From positions 682,001 to 746,000 of the forward strand of contig CANLOQ010000003.1 of assembly GCA_947492925.1 (NCBI GenBank): a stretch of 64,000 bases of DNA. The letters are read 5' to 3'. Source of the DNA: an uncultured Sulfitobacter sp. Lineage in GTDB: Bacteria; Pseudomonadota; Alphaproteobacteria; Rhodobacterales; Rhodobacteraceae. The first letter of the stretch is position 1; every line of letters begins with the position of its first letter. The notes beneath the pieces were generated by a model. That model was not told where the DNA came from and made no database searches. It worked only from the letters and a program-made list of their open reading frames with translations. Shown here one piece after another: positions 16,958 to 26,178 of this stretch. Both the position numbers and the translations under genes were made by a program.

Positions 16958-17983
16958 CTACGATGCACGCACCACCGGCCGTTCCATCCTTTTGGCTTCC
17001 GCCCGCGCCGCCACACTCTCATGCACCCGTTCGGACGGATCGCGCCCGATCACCCGTTTGCGCCGGGTCATCAGCACCTTGCCGTGTCCGCGCCATGTCC
17101 CCCGCGCAGGGGCAAGCGGGTCGGTCTCAAGCCCGTCCCGCCACCCGTCGGGCAGCGTCAGGCCTGATCCCTCCGCCCGCTCCAGCATCCACTTAAGCGG
17201 AATGTTTGCCAAAGGACGCGCCGCCTCGAACCCGCCCAATTGTCCACCCACATCGCCGTGCGCACCGGAGAACCAGACCTGCTCCACCCGGCCCGCATAT
17301 CCCTGATCACAGGTCCACAGCACCGGCGAAAACGCCACCCGTGTCTCGTCATGGGCCAACGCATGAAAGCCCGCGCGCACGTTGTCGCTCAGATCGTGGT
17401 TGTGAAAGGCATGCAGATGCTCTGACAGCCGCCACAGCACGGGCATGTTCAGCCCCAGCGACTTGACTGTGTCCCAGACACCGATCATCTCGATTTCGGT
17501 GCGCGGATGGCAATGCGCGGCGCTAAAGGCGCGGGCCGCATCCGTCTCCTTGGTGCATTCGTAGTGCCGGTAGGCGGCCTTGATGTTGCGCGGTGTGGCG
17601 TGCTGCGCATAGAGCAGCCCCACCAGATCAATCACCCCCGCCAGCGACCGCACCGCATAGGCACCGCGTGAATATCCAAACAGGTAAATCCGGTCCCCGG
17701 CACGGTAGCGCGAGGCCAGCCAGCCGTAGGCGCGCCTGATCTGCCGGTTGATCCCCTTGCCCGTTGCCACATCGCGCAGCGATCGCCAGTTGTCCCACTG
17801 CAAACCGGGTTCATAGTATATCGAAAGCGCGGGCCGCACCTGTTGTAACAACCGGTAAGTGCGGCCTGCGTTGGTCTGGCACAAAGGGACCAGCGACGAC
17901 AGCGTGCCGTCCAGAATAATCACATGGGTCCGGCCGGTCTGTGGCAGCCCCACAGGATCACTCGGCGGCGATGCGGTCCTCAT
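16958..17983 (-). CDS. DUF2235 alpha/beta-hydrolase-like protein (Tle1-like fold)
   Basis: This 341-residue protein shows DUF2235 features: HVIILDGTLSSL near the N-terminus, YEPGLQWDNW, YRAGDRIYLFGYSRGAYAVRSLAGVI (nucleophile elbow G-Y-S-R-G with catalytic Ser), IGVWDTVKSLG with a catalytic Asp, and WFSGAHGDVGGQLGG with the likely catalytic His. The fold is shared with type VI secretion phospholipase effectors of the Tle1 group, but many stand-alone housekeeping versions exist. There is no signal peptide. The start lies 26 bp inside the end of the upstream molybdenum hydroxylase gene, so the two are probably co-translated. Substrate unknown. Confidence 0.85.
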   Translation of the reverse strand: MRTASPPSDPVGLPQTGRTHVIILDGTLSSLVPLCQTNAGRTYRLLQQVRPALSIYYEPGLQWDNWRSLRDVATGKGINRQIRRAYGWLASRYRAGDRIYLFGYSRGAYAVRSLAGVIDLVGLLYAQHATPRNIKAAYRHYECTKETDAARAFSAAHCHPRTEIEMIGVWDTVKSLGLNMPVLWRLSEHLHAFHNHDLSDNVRAGFHALAHDETRVAFSPVLWTCDQGYAGRVEQVWFSGAHGDVGGQLGGFEAARPLANIPLKWMLERAEGSGLTLPDGWRDGLETDPLAPARGTWRGHGKVLMTRRKRVIGRDPSERVHESVAARAEAKRMERPVVRAS

Positions 17984-20255
17984 TCAACATCTCCCAGACA
18001 CGGTGCGGCGTGAACGGCATATCCGCCTGACGCACCCCATGTTCCCAAAGCGCGTCCTGCACGGCATTCGACACCGCCGCCAGCGCACCCACGGTTCCCG
18101 CCTCACCGCAGCCCTTCATGCCCATGATATTGGCCGTCGAAGGAACAGGTTCAGAGGTGAAAGAGATGTAGGGAACATCCGTCGCGCGCGGAAGGGCATA
18201 GTCCATGAACGATGCCGTGAGCAATTGTCCGTCCTCGTCGTAGACAACACGCTCCTGCACCGCCTGTCCCACACCCTGCACCACACCGCCATGCACCTGC
18301 CCCTCGGCCAGCATCGGATTGATAAGATTTCCAAAATCATCCACGACGCAGTACCGGTCAGTGGTGACATGGCCGGTATCAGGGTCGATCACAACCTCGG
18401 CCACATGGCACCCGTTTGGGAAACTGCGCGCGGGCAATGTCGCGCGTTCGTGATGGCTCAGCAGGTCGTCGCGCCCTTTTTCACGGGCCATTTCCGCCAC
18501 CTCCAGCATGGTTGGCGTCAGGTTCGACCCTTCCGCGCGGAACCGCTCGTCGTCAAAGCTGATCTCCGCCGCAGGCACGCCCATCTCATCCGCCAGAAAC
18601 GCCGTGAACGCTTCCGTCATCTTGGCCACCGTCGCCAGCGTCGCGTTGTTCTGCGTCGTGACGGACCGTGACCCGCCCGTACCGCCACCCTTTGCAATCA
18701 GGTCACTGTCCCCCTGCACCACCGTAATGCGGTCCGCCGGTATCCCTGTCTGGTCGCTCAGGAACTGGGCATAAACCGTTTCGTGCCCCTGCCCGTTTGA
18801 CTGCGTGCCCACAAAGATCGACACGCTCCCGTCCTCGTTAAAGACGACCTTGGCCCCTTCCGACGGATCACCCAGAATGCTCTCGATATAATAACACAGC
18901 CCCTGCCCGCGCAGCAGCCCGCGCTTGGCATCCGCCGCCTTGCGCGCGGCAAACCCGTCACTGTCGGCCTCCGCCGCCGCCCGCGCCAGCACCTTGTCGA
19001 AATCGCCCACGTCATAGGTCTCGCCCGTGGCGGTGTCATAGGGAAACTGATCCGGCTTGATAAAGTTGGTGCGCCGCAGCTCCCACGGATCAACCCCCAG
19101 CTCGCGCGCCGCCCGGTCGATCAGCCGTTCCAGCACATAGATCGCCTCGGGCCGCCCGGCCCCGCGATAGGCGTCAACAGGCGTGGTGTTGGTGAAATAG
19201 CCATCCACCTGCAACCACGTCGTCTGCACATCATAGACCCCCATCAGAACCCGGCTGAAAAGCTGGGTCTGGATGAACTGCGCAAAGAAAGAATTATAGG
19301 CCCCCAGATTACACTTTGACGTCACGCGGTACGCGGTAATCCGGTTGTCCGCATCAAAGGCAAATTCCGCCAGTGACGTCAGATCGCGCCCGCCATTGTC
19401 GCTCAGCATCGCCTCGGTGCGCTCCGACATCCAGCGCACGGGCCGGTCCAGTGCACGGGCGGCCTGCGCCACGCAGAAATACTCGTTGTAGGGCATCGCC
19501 TTCATCCCGAACCCACCGCCGGTGTCGGGGTTGGTCACGCGCACCTGATCCTCCTCCAGCTCAAAAGCCTTGCTCAGCAATCCCTTATGGCTCCACACGC
19601 CCTGGCCGTTGTTAGCCACATGCAGCCGCCCGTCCGTCCACTCCGCATAACAGCCGCGCGGCTCCATCGAATTGACGATGATCCGGTTGTCATCCACATC
19701 CAGCGCAACCGTCCGCGCCGCCGCATCAAACGCCGCCTGCGTGCCCGCCTCATCGCCCATTCCCCAGTCAAACGCTTTGTTGTCCGGTGCCTCCGCGTGC
19801 AGCGCCTCCCCGCCTGCGGCCATGTCGACCTTGGCTGGCAGATCATCAATATCCAGCATCACCAGTTCCGCCGCATCCCGCGCCTGCGCCAGCGTATCGG
19901 CCACGATCACCGCCACAGGCTCGCCCACATAGCGCACCCGGTCGCGCGCCAGCAAAGGCCGCTCGGGCGCAGCCCCCTTTGATCCGTCCCGGTTGTCGAT
20001 GATCGAACTGGGCATCGCCACCTTCACACCCGCCGCCTCCAGATCGGCCAGCGTCATCACCAGATGCACGCCCTCTGCCTCCGCCGCGTCCGAGACATCC
20101 AGCGCGCTGATCACCCCATGCCCGACGGGAGACCGCAGAAAATAGGCATGCAGGGCACCCGCCGGCGAAATATCATCCACATAACGCCCGTCCCCTGTGA
20201 GAAATCGCACGTCCTCGGTCCGCTTGACCGCCTGACTTTTGCCAAACTTATCCAT
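17958..20255 (-). CDS. Molybdenum hydroxylase large subunit, form II CoxL-like (xanthine dehydrogenase family)
   Basis: This 765-residue molybdopterin-cytosine-dinucleotide-binding subunit has AYRGAGR at about 362-368, the active-site loop that marks form II CoxL rather than true CO dehydrogenase (AYxCSFR). TGGGFGMKAMPYNEY, GTQSNGQGHETVYAQFL and MKGCGEAGTVGA (conserved Glu near the Mo centre) are also present. Such enzymes need a 2Fe-2S small subunit and an FAD medium subunit, but neither is encoded on either side here. The downstream gene is DUF2235. The natural substrate of form II enzymes is uncertain. ATG 20255 follows AAGGAGA. Confidence 0.9.
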   Translation of the reverse strand: MDKFGKSQAVKRTEDVRFLTGDGRYVDDISPAGALHAYFLRSPVGHGVISALDVSDAAEAEGVHLVMTLADLEAAGVKVAMPSSIIDNRDGSKGAAPERPLLARDRVRYVGEPVAVIVADTLAQARDAAELVMLDIDDLPAKVDMAAGGEALHAEAPDNKAFDWGMGDEAGTQAAFDAAARTVALDVDDNRIIVNSMEPRGCYAEWTDGRLHVANNGQGVWSHKGLLSKAFELEEDQVRVTNPDTGGGFGMKAMPYNEYFCVAQAARALDRPVRWMSERTEAMLSDNGGRDLTSLAEFAFDADNRITAYRVTSKCNLGAYNSFFAQFIQTQLFSRVLMGVYDVQTTWLQVDGYFTNTTPVDAYRGAGRPEAIYVLERLIDRAARELGVDPWELRRTNFIKPDQFPYDTATGETYDVGDFDKVLARAAAEADSDGFAARKAADAKRGLLRGQGLCYYIESILGDPSEGAKVVFNEDGSVSIFVGTQSNGQGHETVYAQFLSDQTGIPADRITVVQGDSDLIAKGGGTGGSRSVTTQNNATLATVAKMTEAFTAFLADEMGVPAAEISFDDERFRAEGSNLTPTMLEVAEMAREKGRDDLLSHHERATLPARSFPNGCHVAEVVIDPDTGHVTTDRYCVVDDFGNLINPMLAEGQVHGGVVQGVGQAVQERVVYDEDGQLLTASFMDYALPRATDVPYISFTSEPVPSTANIMGMKGCGEAGTVGALAAVSNAVQDALWEHGVRQADMPFTPHRVWEMLNEDRIAAE

Positions 20256-20518
20256 GAATTTCTCCTTCTGCGCTCTGACGCCTGTACCGCTTCAAGACAT
20301 ATCGTCTGGCGGTCCTTTGTCCAGCCTCGGCACACCGCTGTCCCGTCGTGACGTCGCGCAGGATACAACGCTGGGGCAAAGCATGCGCGTTGATCCCCCC
20401 ACACGGGACGGCGGGCGGGGCAAATCGTGCCTGCACGAGAGCGCCGCACCGTCCGCCCCTTTCCCTTCGTCCCTGCGTCCGCTAGATCACCTTCCAAACC
20501 TGTTTGAGGATCGACACG

Positions 20519-23500
20519 ATGGCACTGGACAAGACATTCGATGCAAAAGAGGCCGAAGCACGCCTCTACGCCGCATGGGAAAAGGCGGGCGCATTCAAGG
20601 CAGGGGCAAACGCCTCGCGCGATGAAACCTTTTCCATCATGATACCGCCGCCAAATGTAAACGGCAGACTGCACATCGGTCACGCGTTCAACAACACGCT
20701 TCAGGACATCCTGATCCGCTGGCACCGCATGCGCGGTTTCGACACCCTGTGGCAGCCGGGACAGGACCACGCGGGCATCGCCCTGCAACGCGCGGTCGAA
20801 CTCGAACTGACGGCAGAGCAGAAACCAAGCCGCAAGGAAATGGGCCGGGAGGCCTTCACCGACTACGCATGGGGCTACAAGAAACGCACCGCCAACGGGA
20901 TCATTGATCAGCTCAAGCGCATCGGCTCATCCTGCGACTGGGACCGGAATGCCTTTACCATGTCCGGCGCGGATCATGCCCCCGCAGGCGAGGAAGGCAA
21001 TTTCCACGATGCGGTGATCAAGGTCTTTGTCAAAATGTACAACGACGGGCTGATTTATCGCGGCAAACGTCTCGTCAATTGGGATCCCCACTTTGAGACC
21101 GCGATTTCCGATCTCGAAGTGGAAAGCACCGAAGTCGGCGGCCACATGTGGCACTTCAAATACCCCCTCGCGGGCGGGGCGACCTATACCTACGTCGAGA
21201 AAGACGAGGACGGCAACGTCACGCTGGAGGAAGAGCGCAACTATATCTCCATCGCCACCACACGGCCCGAAACCATGCTGGGGGACGGTGCCGTTGCGGT
21301 TCATCCATCGGATGAACGCTACGCGCCAATCGTCGGAAAACTCTGCGAAATTCCCGTCGGCCCGAAAGAGCACCGCCGCCTGATCCCCATCATCACCGAT
21401 GAATATCCCGATCCCACCTTCGGCTCGGGCGCGGTCAAGATCACCGGCGCGCATGACTTCAACGACTACGGCGTGGCGATGCGCAACCGCATCCCGCTTT
21501 TTGCGCTGATGGACACGCGCGGACACATGCGCAGCGACGGTCTGCCCTACGCCGACGCCGCCGCAAAGGCGGGCGAGATGGCCAAAGCCACCGCCGCGCT
21601 GATCACCGATGCCGAAAGCCGCTTCCATTCGCTGTCCGACACACCGCTGCCGGATGTGTCCGACATCAACCTTGTCCCAGAAGAGCTGCGCGGGCTCGAC
21701 CGGTTTGAGGCCCGCAAGCGGGTGATCGAGGCGATCACCGCCGAAGGTCTGGCCGTGATGACGCACGCGGACGACCCGCGCCTTGGCAAACCGAAAAAGA
21801 AGACGTCCAACGCCCCGGCCACCGAGCCGGGGCCTCATGGTGCAGACGGGGAGGTCCCGGATCAAGTCCGGGACGTGGAGAGTGTCCCCCTTGTCGAAGC
21901 CAAGAAGATCATGCAACCCTTCGGTGACCGCTCCAAGGTGGTGATCGAGCCGATGCTCACAGACCAATGGTTCGTGGACACCGACAAGATTGTCGGCCCC
22001 GCCATCGACGCGGTGCGCAACGGCGACACGCAGATTTTGCCCGAGCAGGATAAGAAGGTCTATTTCCACTGGCTGGAAAACATCGAGCCGTGGTGCATCT
22101 CGCGCCAGCTGTGGTGGGGTCATCAGATCCCGGTTTGGTTCGACGCGGACGGCAATGAATATTGTGCCGCGTCCGAGGCCGAAGCACAGGCAATGGCTCC
22201 GGGCAAGACCCTCACCCGTGACCCCGACGTTCTGGACACATGGTTCTCCTCCGGCCTCTGGCCCATCGGTACGCTGGGCTGGCCGGAAGAGACGGAAGAA
22301 CTCAAAAAGTATTTTCCCACCTCCGTCCTGATCACCGGCTTTGACATCATCTTCTTCTGGGTCGCCCGGATGATGATGATGCAATACGCCGTCGTCGGTC
22401 AGAAACCTTTTGACACCGTCTATGTTCACGCGCTGGTGCGCGATGAGAAGGGCAAGAAGATGTCGAAGTCGCTCGGCAACGTGCTCGATCCGCTGGAACT
22501 GATCGACGAATTTGGTGCAGATGCGGTGCGTTTCACGCTGACCTCGATGGCGGCGATGGGGCGCGATCTGAAGCTGTCGACAGCGCGCATCACCGGCTAC
22601 CGGAACTTTGGCACAAAACTGTGGAATGCCCACCGTTTTGCCGAAATGAATGGCGTGTTTGAGATGCACCAGAAGGTGCACGGGGGGTGTACGGGGGGTG
22701 TACGCCCGGCACAGCCCACCGCAACGCTCAACAAATGGATCATCGGAGAGACCGCCCGCGTCCGTGAAGAGGTCGACGCAGCGCTTGAAAACTACCGGTT
22801 CAACGACGCCGCAAATGCGCTTTATGCCTTCGTCTGGGGCAAAGTCTGCGACTGGTACGTTGAGCTGTCGAAACCTTTGTTGCAGGACGGCGCACCAGAG
22901 GCCGATGAGACCCGCCAGACCCTTGGCTGGGTGCTGGATCAATGCCTGATCCTGCTGCACCCCATCATGCCTTTCATCACAGAAGAACTCTGGCAAGATA
23001 CTGTAGACAGGGACAAAATGCTGGTCCACGCGGACTGGCCCACCTACAGCGCCGCCGATGTGCTGGACACCGATGCCGACCGCGAACTGAACTGGGTCAT
23101 CGGCCTGATCGAAAGCATCCGTTCCGCCCGCGCACAGATGCATGTGCCTGCGGGTCTGAAAGTGCCGATGATCGTCACCGATATGGACGCTGCAGCGCAA
23201 TCCGCATGGGACCGGAACGAGACGATGATCAAGCGCCTTGCCCGGGTGGAAAGCCTTGAAAAGGCTGATACTTTCCCAAAAGGAACAGTCTCAATCGCCG
23301 CCCCCGGTGCCACCTTTGGGCTGCCTCTGGCCGGCCTGATCGACATCGCGGAGGAAAAGGCGCGTCTGCAGAAATCGCATGACAAACTGGCAAAGGAAAT
23401 CGGCGGGTTGAAGGGGCGTCTGAACAACCCAAAATTCGCCGCCTCCGCCCCCGAAGACGTCGTGGCCGAAGCACAGGCCAATCTGGACGCGCGGCAGGAA

Positions 23501-23551
23501 GAGGCCGATCAGGTACAAGCCGCGCTGGCCCGTCTGGCCGAGATGGAATAA
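20519..23551 (+). CDS. valS: Valyl-tRNA synthetase
   Basis: This class I synthetase of 1010 residues charges tRNA-Val. [18 protein letters not shown] contains the HIGH motif and [13 protein letters not shown] the KMSKS loop. [19 protein letters not shown]-type residues and the CP1 editing domain ([18 protein letters not shown]) are intact. The C-terminal arm (about 940-1010) is a coiled coil. ATG 20519 after GAGGA is preferred over an upstream ATG at 20504. Two stretches look inserted: about residues 425-455, encoded by a double palindrome, and about 718-728, encoded by an 11-bp tandem repeat. Both keep the frame and all catalytic motifs remain, so the enzyme should be functional. Confidence 0.97.
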   Translation: MALDKTFDAKEAEARLYAAWEKAGAFKAGANASRDETFSIMIPPPNVNGRLHIGHAFNNTLQDILIRWHRMRGFDTLWQPGQDHAGIALQRAVELELTAEQKPSRKEMGREAFTDYAWGYKKRTANGIIDQLKRIGSSCDWDRNAFTMSGADHAPAGEEGNFHDAVIKVFVKMYNDGLIYRGKRLVNWDPHFETAISDLEVESTEVGGHMWHFKYPLAGGATYTYVEKDEDGNVTLEEERNYISIATTRPETMLGDGAVAVHPSDERYAPIVGKLCEIPVGPKEHRRLIPIITDEYPDPTFGSGAVKITGAHDFNDYGVAMRNRIPLFALMDTRGHMRSDGLPYADAAAKAGEMAKATAALITDAESRFHSLSDTPLPDVSDINLVPEELRGLDRFEARKRVIEAITAEGLAVMTHADDPRLGKPKKKTSNAPATEPGPHGADGEVPDQVRDVESVPLVEAKKIMQPFGDRSKVVIEPMLTDQWFVDTDKIVGPAIDAVRNGDTQILPEQDKKVYFHWLENIEPWCISRQLWWGHQIPVWFDADGNEYCAASEAEAQAMAPGKTLTRDPDVLDTWFSSGLWPIGTLGWPEETEELKKYFPTSVLITGFDIIFFWVARMMMMQYAVVGQKPFDTVYVHALVRDEKGKKMSKSLGNVLDPLELIDEFGADAVRFTLTSMAAMGRDLKLSTARITGYRNFGTKLWNAHRFAEMNGVFEMHQKVHGGCTGGVRPAQPTATLNKWIIGETARVREEVDAALENYRFNDAANALYAFVWGKVCDWYVELSKPLLQDGAPEADETRQTLGWVLDQCLILLHPIMPFITEELWQDTVDRDKMLVHADWPTYSAADVLDTDADRELNWVIGLIESIRSARAQMHVPAGLKVPMIVTDMDAAAQSAWDRNETMIKRLARVESLEKADTFPKGTVSIAAPGATFGLPLAGLIDIAEEKARLQKSHDKLAKEIGGLKGRLNNPKFAASAPEDVVAEAQANLDARQEEADQVQAALARLAEME
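21812..21874. repeat. REP-like double palindrome inserted in frame in valS
   Basis: Two perfect hairpins lie in tandem: GCCCCGGC-6-GCCGGGGC (21812-21833) and GTCCCGGA-5-TCCGGGAC (21854-21874), separated by 20 bases. The second core, CCCGGATCAAGTCCGGG, is like the palindromic repeats common between genes in alphaproteobacteria. Here it is translated (A-P-A-T-E-P-G-P ... E-V-P-D-Q-V-R-D) inside valS, between segments that are normally closer together. Confidence 0.7.
22680..22701 (+). repeat. 11-bp tandem duplication inside valS
   Basis: ACGGGGGGTGT occurs twice without a gap, followed by ACG, encoding HGGCTGGV. The segment sits between FEMHQ and [12 protein letters not shown], a junction that is short in ValRS relatives as I remember them, so this is probably an expansion in a surface loop. 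Confidence 0.55.
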
Positions 23552-23553
23552 AC

Positions 23554-23582
23554 GAAAAAAGCCTCCCCCAGCCGGGGGAGGC
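23554..23582 (-). terminator. Rho-independent terminator between valS and the crotonase gene
   Basis: The hairpin GCCTCCCCC-AGCC-GGGGGAGGC (23561-23582) has a run of six A on its left side, which reads as a U-run for the minus strand. It therefore fits as terminator of the crotonase gene ending at 23607, and probably slows plus-strand transcription from valS too. Confidence 0.75.
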
Positions 23583-23606
23583 ATCATCGCTGCTGGCGCG
23601 CAGGAT

Positions 23607-24395
23607 TTACTTGAAAACAGCGGGCCGTTTGCCCATCTCTGCCGCGATCACCTCCATCTGGTGCGGCTTGCCGATTAGCTCCGCCTGAAGCCGCGATTCT
23701 GCTTCCAGAATGGTGGCGTCATCTTCTGATTCCGCGATTGCAATCAAGCGTTTGGCGGCACGGATGGCAGACGGGCTTTTGCCCGCAATCGTGGTTGCCA
23801 GCCCCAGCGCAGCGGCCTGTGGGTCTTCCGCAATCTCGGTGATCAGACCCCAGTCAAGCGCCTGTTCCGCTGCCACCTGCTCTGCCGTGTAGGTCATGCG
23901 GCGCAGCACGTCCGAGCGTACCAGTTTGGGCAGCAGAACCATCCCGCCCATGTCCGGCACGATGCCCCATTTCATCTCCATCACCGCGAACCGCGTCCCC
24001 GGTGCCGCGATGCGAATATCCGCGCCCAGCGCCAATTGGATACCGGCCCCGAAACAGACCCCGTGAATGGCCGCAATGACAGGCACCTCCATCCGGTGCC
24101 AAACCATCGCCACTTCCTGCCATTGGTTTGTCGTCCCGTCGCCGTGGGTGCGCGGCATCAACGCGTCGGCAGGCTCCTTGCCCATCATGCCCGACAGGCC
24201 CGTGATGTCGATGCCCGCGCAGAACGCCTTGCCCTCGCCCGACACGATGCACGCCCGCGCGTCCGAGGCTGCAACCTCTTGTCCTGCCTTGATAATTGCC
24301 TCGATCATATCCTGATCAACAGCGTTCATTTTGTCCGCGCGCGTCAGGCGCACATGGGCGATGTGGTTTTCATAAGTGACAGATACGCGGGCCAT
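23607..24395 (-). CDS. Enoyl-CoA hydratase/isomerase (crotonase) family protein
   Basis: This 262-residue crotonase-fold protein has the oxyanion-hole segments ACIVSGEGKAFCAGIDI and IHGVCFGAGIQLALGADIRIA and the trimerisation helix region GLITEIAEDPQAAALGLA. Position-specific acid residues of true crotonase (ECH-1 Glu pairs) are only partly matched: the second catalytic position lies in KWGIVPDMGGMVLLPKL, which has an Asp as in dienoyl-CoA isomerase-like members. The exact reaction is thus open. ATG 24395 follows GGAG. It is monocistronic, ending in the terminator at 23554-23582. Confidence 0.88.
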   Translation of the reverse strand: MARVSVTYENHIAHVRLTRADKMNAVDQDMIEAIIKAGQEVAASDARACIVSGEGKAFCAGIDITGLSGMMGKEPADALMPRTHGDGTTNQWQEVAMVWHRMEVPVIAAIHGVCFGAGIQLALGADIRIAAPGTRFAVMEMKWGIVPDMGGMVLLPKLVRSDVLRRMTYTAEQVAAEQALDWGLITEIAEDPQAAALGLATTIAGKSPSAIRAAKRLIAIAESEDDATILEAESRLQAELIGKPHQMEVIAAEMGKRPAVFK

Positions 24396-24468
24396 AGACT
24401 TCTCCAACTTGGGTCGAAACCACTTGAGCGCAAAGCGCCGCCTCAGGCCAGCAAAACGTAGCGGCAGA

Positions 24469-24633
24469 TCAGCGCACAGCGCGGTCGATCAGCCGCATCA
24501 TGCCCAGCCCCTTGTCATAAACCAGCGTCACGACATGGCGCACGGGCGGCTTTGTGGCAAGCATCGGCAGGCTGCGCACCGTGCCAGCGGCGAGGGTCGC
24601 GGCGATGAAACCGCGCCGGGTCAGATTGGCCAA
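24469..24633 (-). CDS. 54-residue protein with a twin-arginine-like signal
   Basis: The reading frame starts with TTG at 24633, eight bases after GAGGAG, and encodes MANLTRRGFIAATLAAGTVRSL followed by MLATKPPVRHVVTLVYDKGLG-type sequence and a basic end. The N-terminus has the Tat pattern T-R-R-G-F-I followed by a hydrophobic stretch. Mature residues after the signal would number only about 25-30. It is too short for most gene finders. The good ribosome-binding site and protein-like signal support a real gene; the function is unknown. It lies downstream of nothing obvious and upstream of the crotonase gene on the same strand. Confidence 0.6.
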   Translation of the reverse strand: MANLTRRGFIAATLAAGTVRSLPMLATKPPVRHVVTLVYDKGLGMMRLIDRAVR

Positions 24634-24733
24634 AACATCGGCTCCTCGTTATTGCGAACGGTTCTCATGTAAGCATGAAACCGCCACTTGCCAAGCCTTG
24701 CCCTCGCGCCCCGGTCTGCATATCACAGTCGCT

Positions 24734-25837
24734 ATGACTGACTATCGCCTGACCCCGCTTGCCGCCTCACTGCCCGCGACCGTCCCTTTTGTGGGCCCCG
24801 AAGCGCAGGAACGCAGCCTGAAGCGGGTTTTCGATGCGCGTCTGGGGGCAAACGAAAATGTCTTTGGCCCCTCGCCCAAAGCCATTCGGGCGATGGCCGA
24901 CAGCGGCCACTGGATGTACGGCGATCCCGAAAGCTATGATCTGCGCGAAGCCCTTGCCGCGCATCACGGCACCAGCATGGATCACATTGTTGTGGGTGAG
25001 GGCATCGACGGTTTGCTGGGCTATCTGGTGCGACTGTTCGTGGGGCCGGATGACGCCGTGGTGACATCTGACGGTGCCTATCCAACCTTCAACTATCATG
25101 TGGCCGGTTTTGGCGGCACGCTGCACAAGGTGCCCTACGCCGACGACCACGAAGATCCCGCCGCGCTTTTTGCCAGGGCGGCAGAGGTGAACGCCAAGCT
25201 TGTCTATCTTGCCAATCCCGACAACCCGATGGGCAGTTGGCACAGCGGCACCGCGCTGGCCGAGGCGATGGATGCGCTGCCCGAAGGCACGGTTCTGGTG
25301 CTGGACGAAGCCTATGTGGATACCGCCCCCGCAGGTACTGCCCTGCCACTGGCGTGGGGCGATCCACGCGTGATACGGATGCGCACCTTTTCAAAGGCTT
25401 ACGGGATGGCGGGCGCGCGGGTCGGCTATGCCATCGGCGCACCTGCACTGATCACCGCGTTTCACAAGGTGCGCAATCATTTCGGGATGAACCGGGCGGC
25501 ACAGGCGGGTGCATTGGCGGCGATTAAAGATCAGGCGTGGTTGACGCAGGTGGTCGATAACATCGCGGACGCGCGGGCGCGCATTGCACAGATTGCGGCG
25601 GATAACGGGCTGGTCGCCCTGCCCTCTGCGGCCAACTTTGTGGCGATTGACTGTGGCCGGGACGGAGCCTTTGCCAAGGCGGTTCTGGACGGGCTGATTG
25701 CACGGCAGATCTTTGTGCGGATGCCCTTTGTAGCACCGCAAAACCGCTGCATCCGGGTCAGCTGTGGCACCGCTGCCGATCTTGATGCCTTTGCCGTTGC
25801 GCTGCCCGCTGCGCTTGAGGACGCAAAAAACACCTGA
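24734..25837 (+). CDS. PLP-dependent aminotransferase, histidinol-phosphate aminotransferase-like
   Basis: This 367-residue fold-type I (class I/II) aminotransferase has RLGANENVFGPSPKAIRAM (the HisC-like NEN motif), NPDNPMGSW, VLDEAYVDTAP (PLP Asp) and RTFSKAYGMAGARVGYAIG with the PLP Schiff-base Lys. It ends with CIRVSCGTAADLDAF, containing the substrate-carboxylate Arg. HisC is the closest family, but no other his gene is near, so a general aromatic or other amino-acid role is equally possible. ATG 24734 begins the family alignment; an upstream extension is rejected. A small membrane protein gene follows. Confidence 0.88.
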   Translation: MTDYRLTPLAASLPATVPFVGPEAQERSLKRVFDARLGANENVFGPSPKAIRAMADSGHWMYGDPESYDLREALAAHHGTSMDHIVVGEGIDGLLGYLVRLFVGPDDAVVTSDGAYPTFNYHVAGFGGTLHKVPYADDHEDPAALFARAAEVNAKLVYLANPDNPMGSWHSGTALAEAMDALPEGTVLVLDEAYVDTAPAGTALPLAWGDPRVIRMRTFSKAYGMAGARVGYAIGAPALITAFHKVRNHFGMNRAAQAGALAAIKDQAWLTQVVDNIADARARIAQIAADNGLVALPSAANFVAIDCGRDGAFAKAVLDGLIARQIFVRMPFVAPQNRCIRVSCGTAADLDAFAVALPAALEDAKNT

Positions 25838-25887
25838 CGTTCATCTCTTCGGGCCTATATGCTGGCATTATCAGCATCCGAGGTTCC

Positions 25888-26070
25888 ATGCGCGACGATC
25901 AATCACGCCCCCCCGCTCCGAATTTCACCCAAGCCTGCATCGTGATGTTTGGTGTCAATCTGGCCTGGGTGCTTATGCTGATTTGGGTCATCTGGGGGAT
26001 TTTGGCCGTGGCGGTGACCGGCTGGGTCGTTAATCAGGCAATTACCCGTATTGACGCGGCCCGCAACTGA
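25888..26070 (+). CDS. Small membrane protein, 60 residues
   Basis: The product has a proline-rich hydrophilic start (RDDQSRPPAPNFTQA) and then two closely spaced or one long hydrophobic segment, CIVMFGVNLAWVLMLIWVIW and GILAVAVTGWVV, ending with a hydrophilic tail. ATG 25888 follows CCGAGG. It sits 50 bp downstream of the aminotransferase on the same strand, so it may share its transcript. I do not recognise a family. It is likely an inner-membrane protein. Confidence 0.65.
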   Translation: MRDDQSRPPAPNFTQACIVMFGVNLAWVLMLIWVIWGILAVAVTGWVVNQAITRIDAARN

Positions 26071-26178
26071 CTGGGCGGTCGTATCATTCAAGCTGCCGGA
26101 ACGTGCTCCCGCGCCTTGACCCCTTGCAATTCGGTTCTTACCGACAAATCATTAGGTTCGCACCATTCCTGAATAGCC

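Noticed and set aside
16958-17983. Type VI secretion effector call for the DUF2235 protein
   Set aside because: No VgrG, Hcp, PAAR or immunity gene is near, and stand-alone DUF2235 hydrolases exist; only the fold is supported.
17958-20255. True carbon monoxide dehydrogenase (form I coxL)
   Set aside because: The active-site loop is AYRGAGR, not AYxCSFR, and the partner subunits are absent.
20927-23200. 757-codon minus-strand open frame opposite valS
   Set aside because: It lacks natural composition and lies fully opposite a certain valyl-tRNA synthetase gene.
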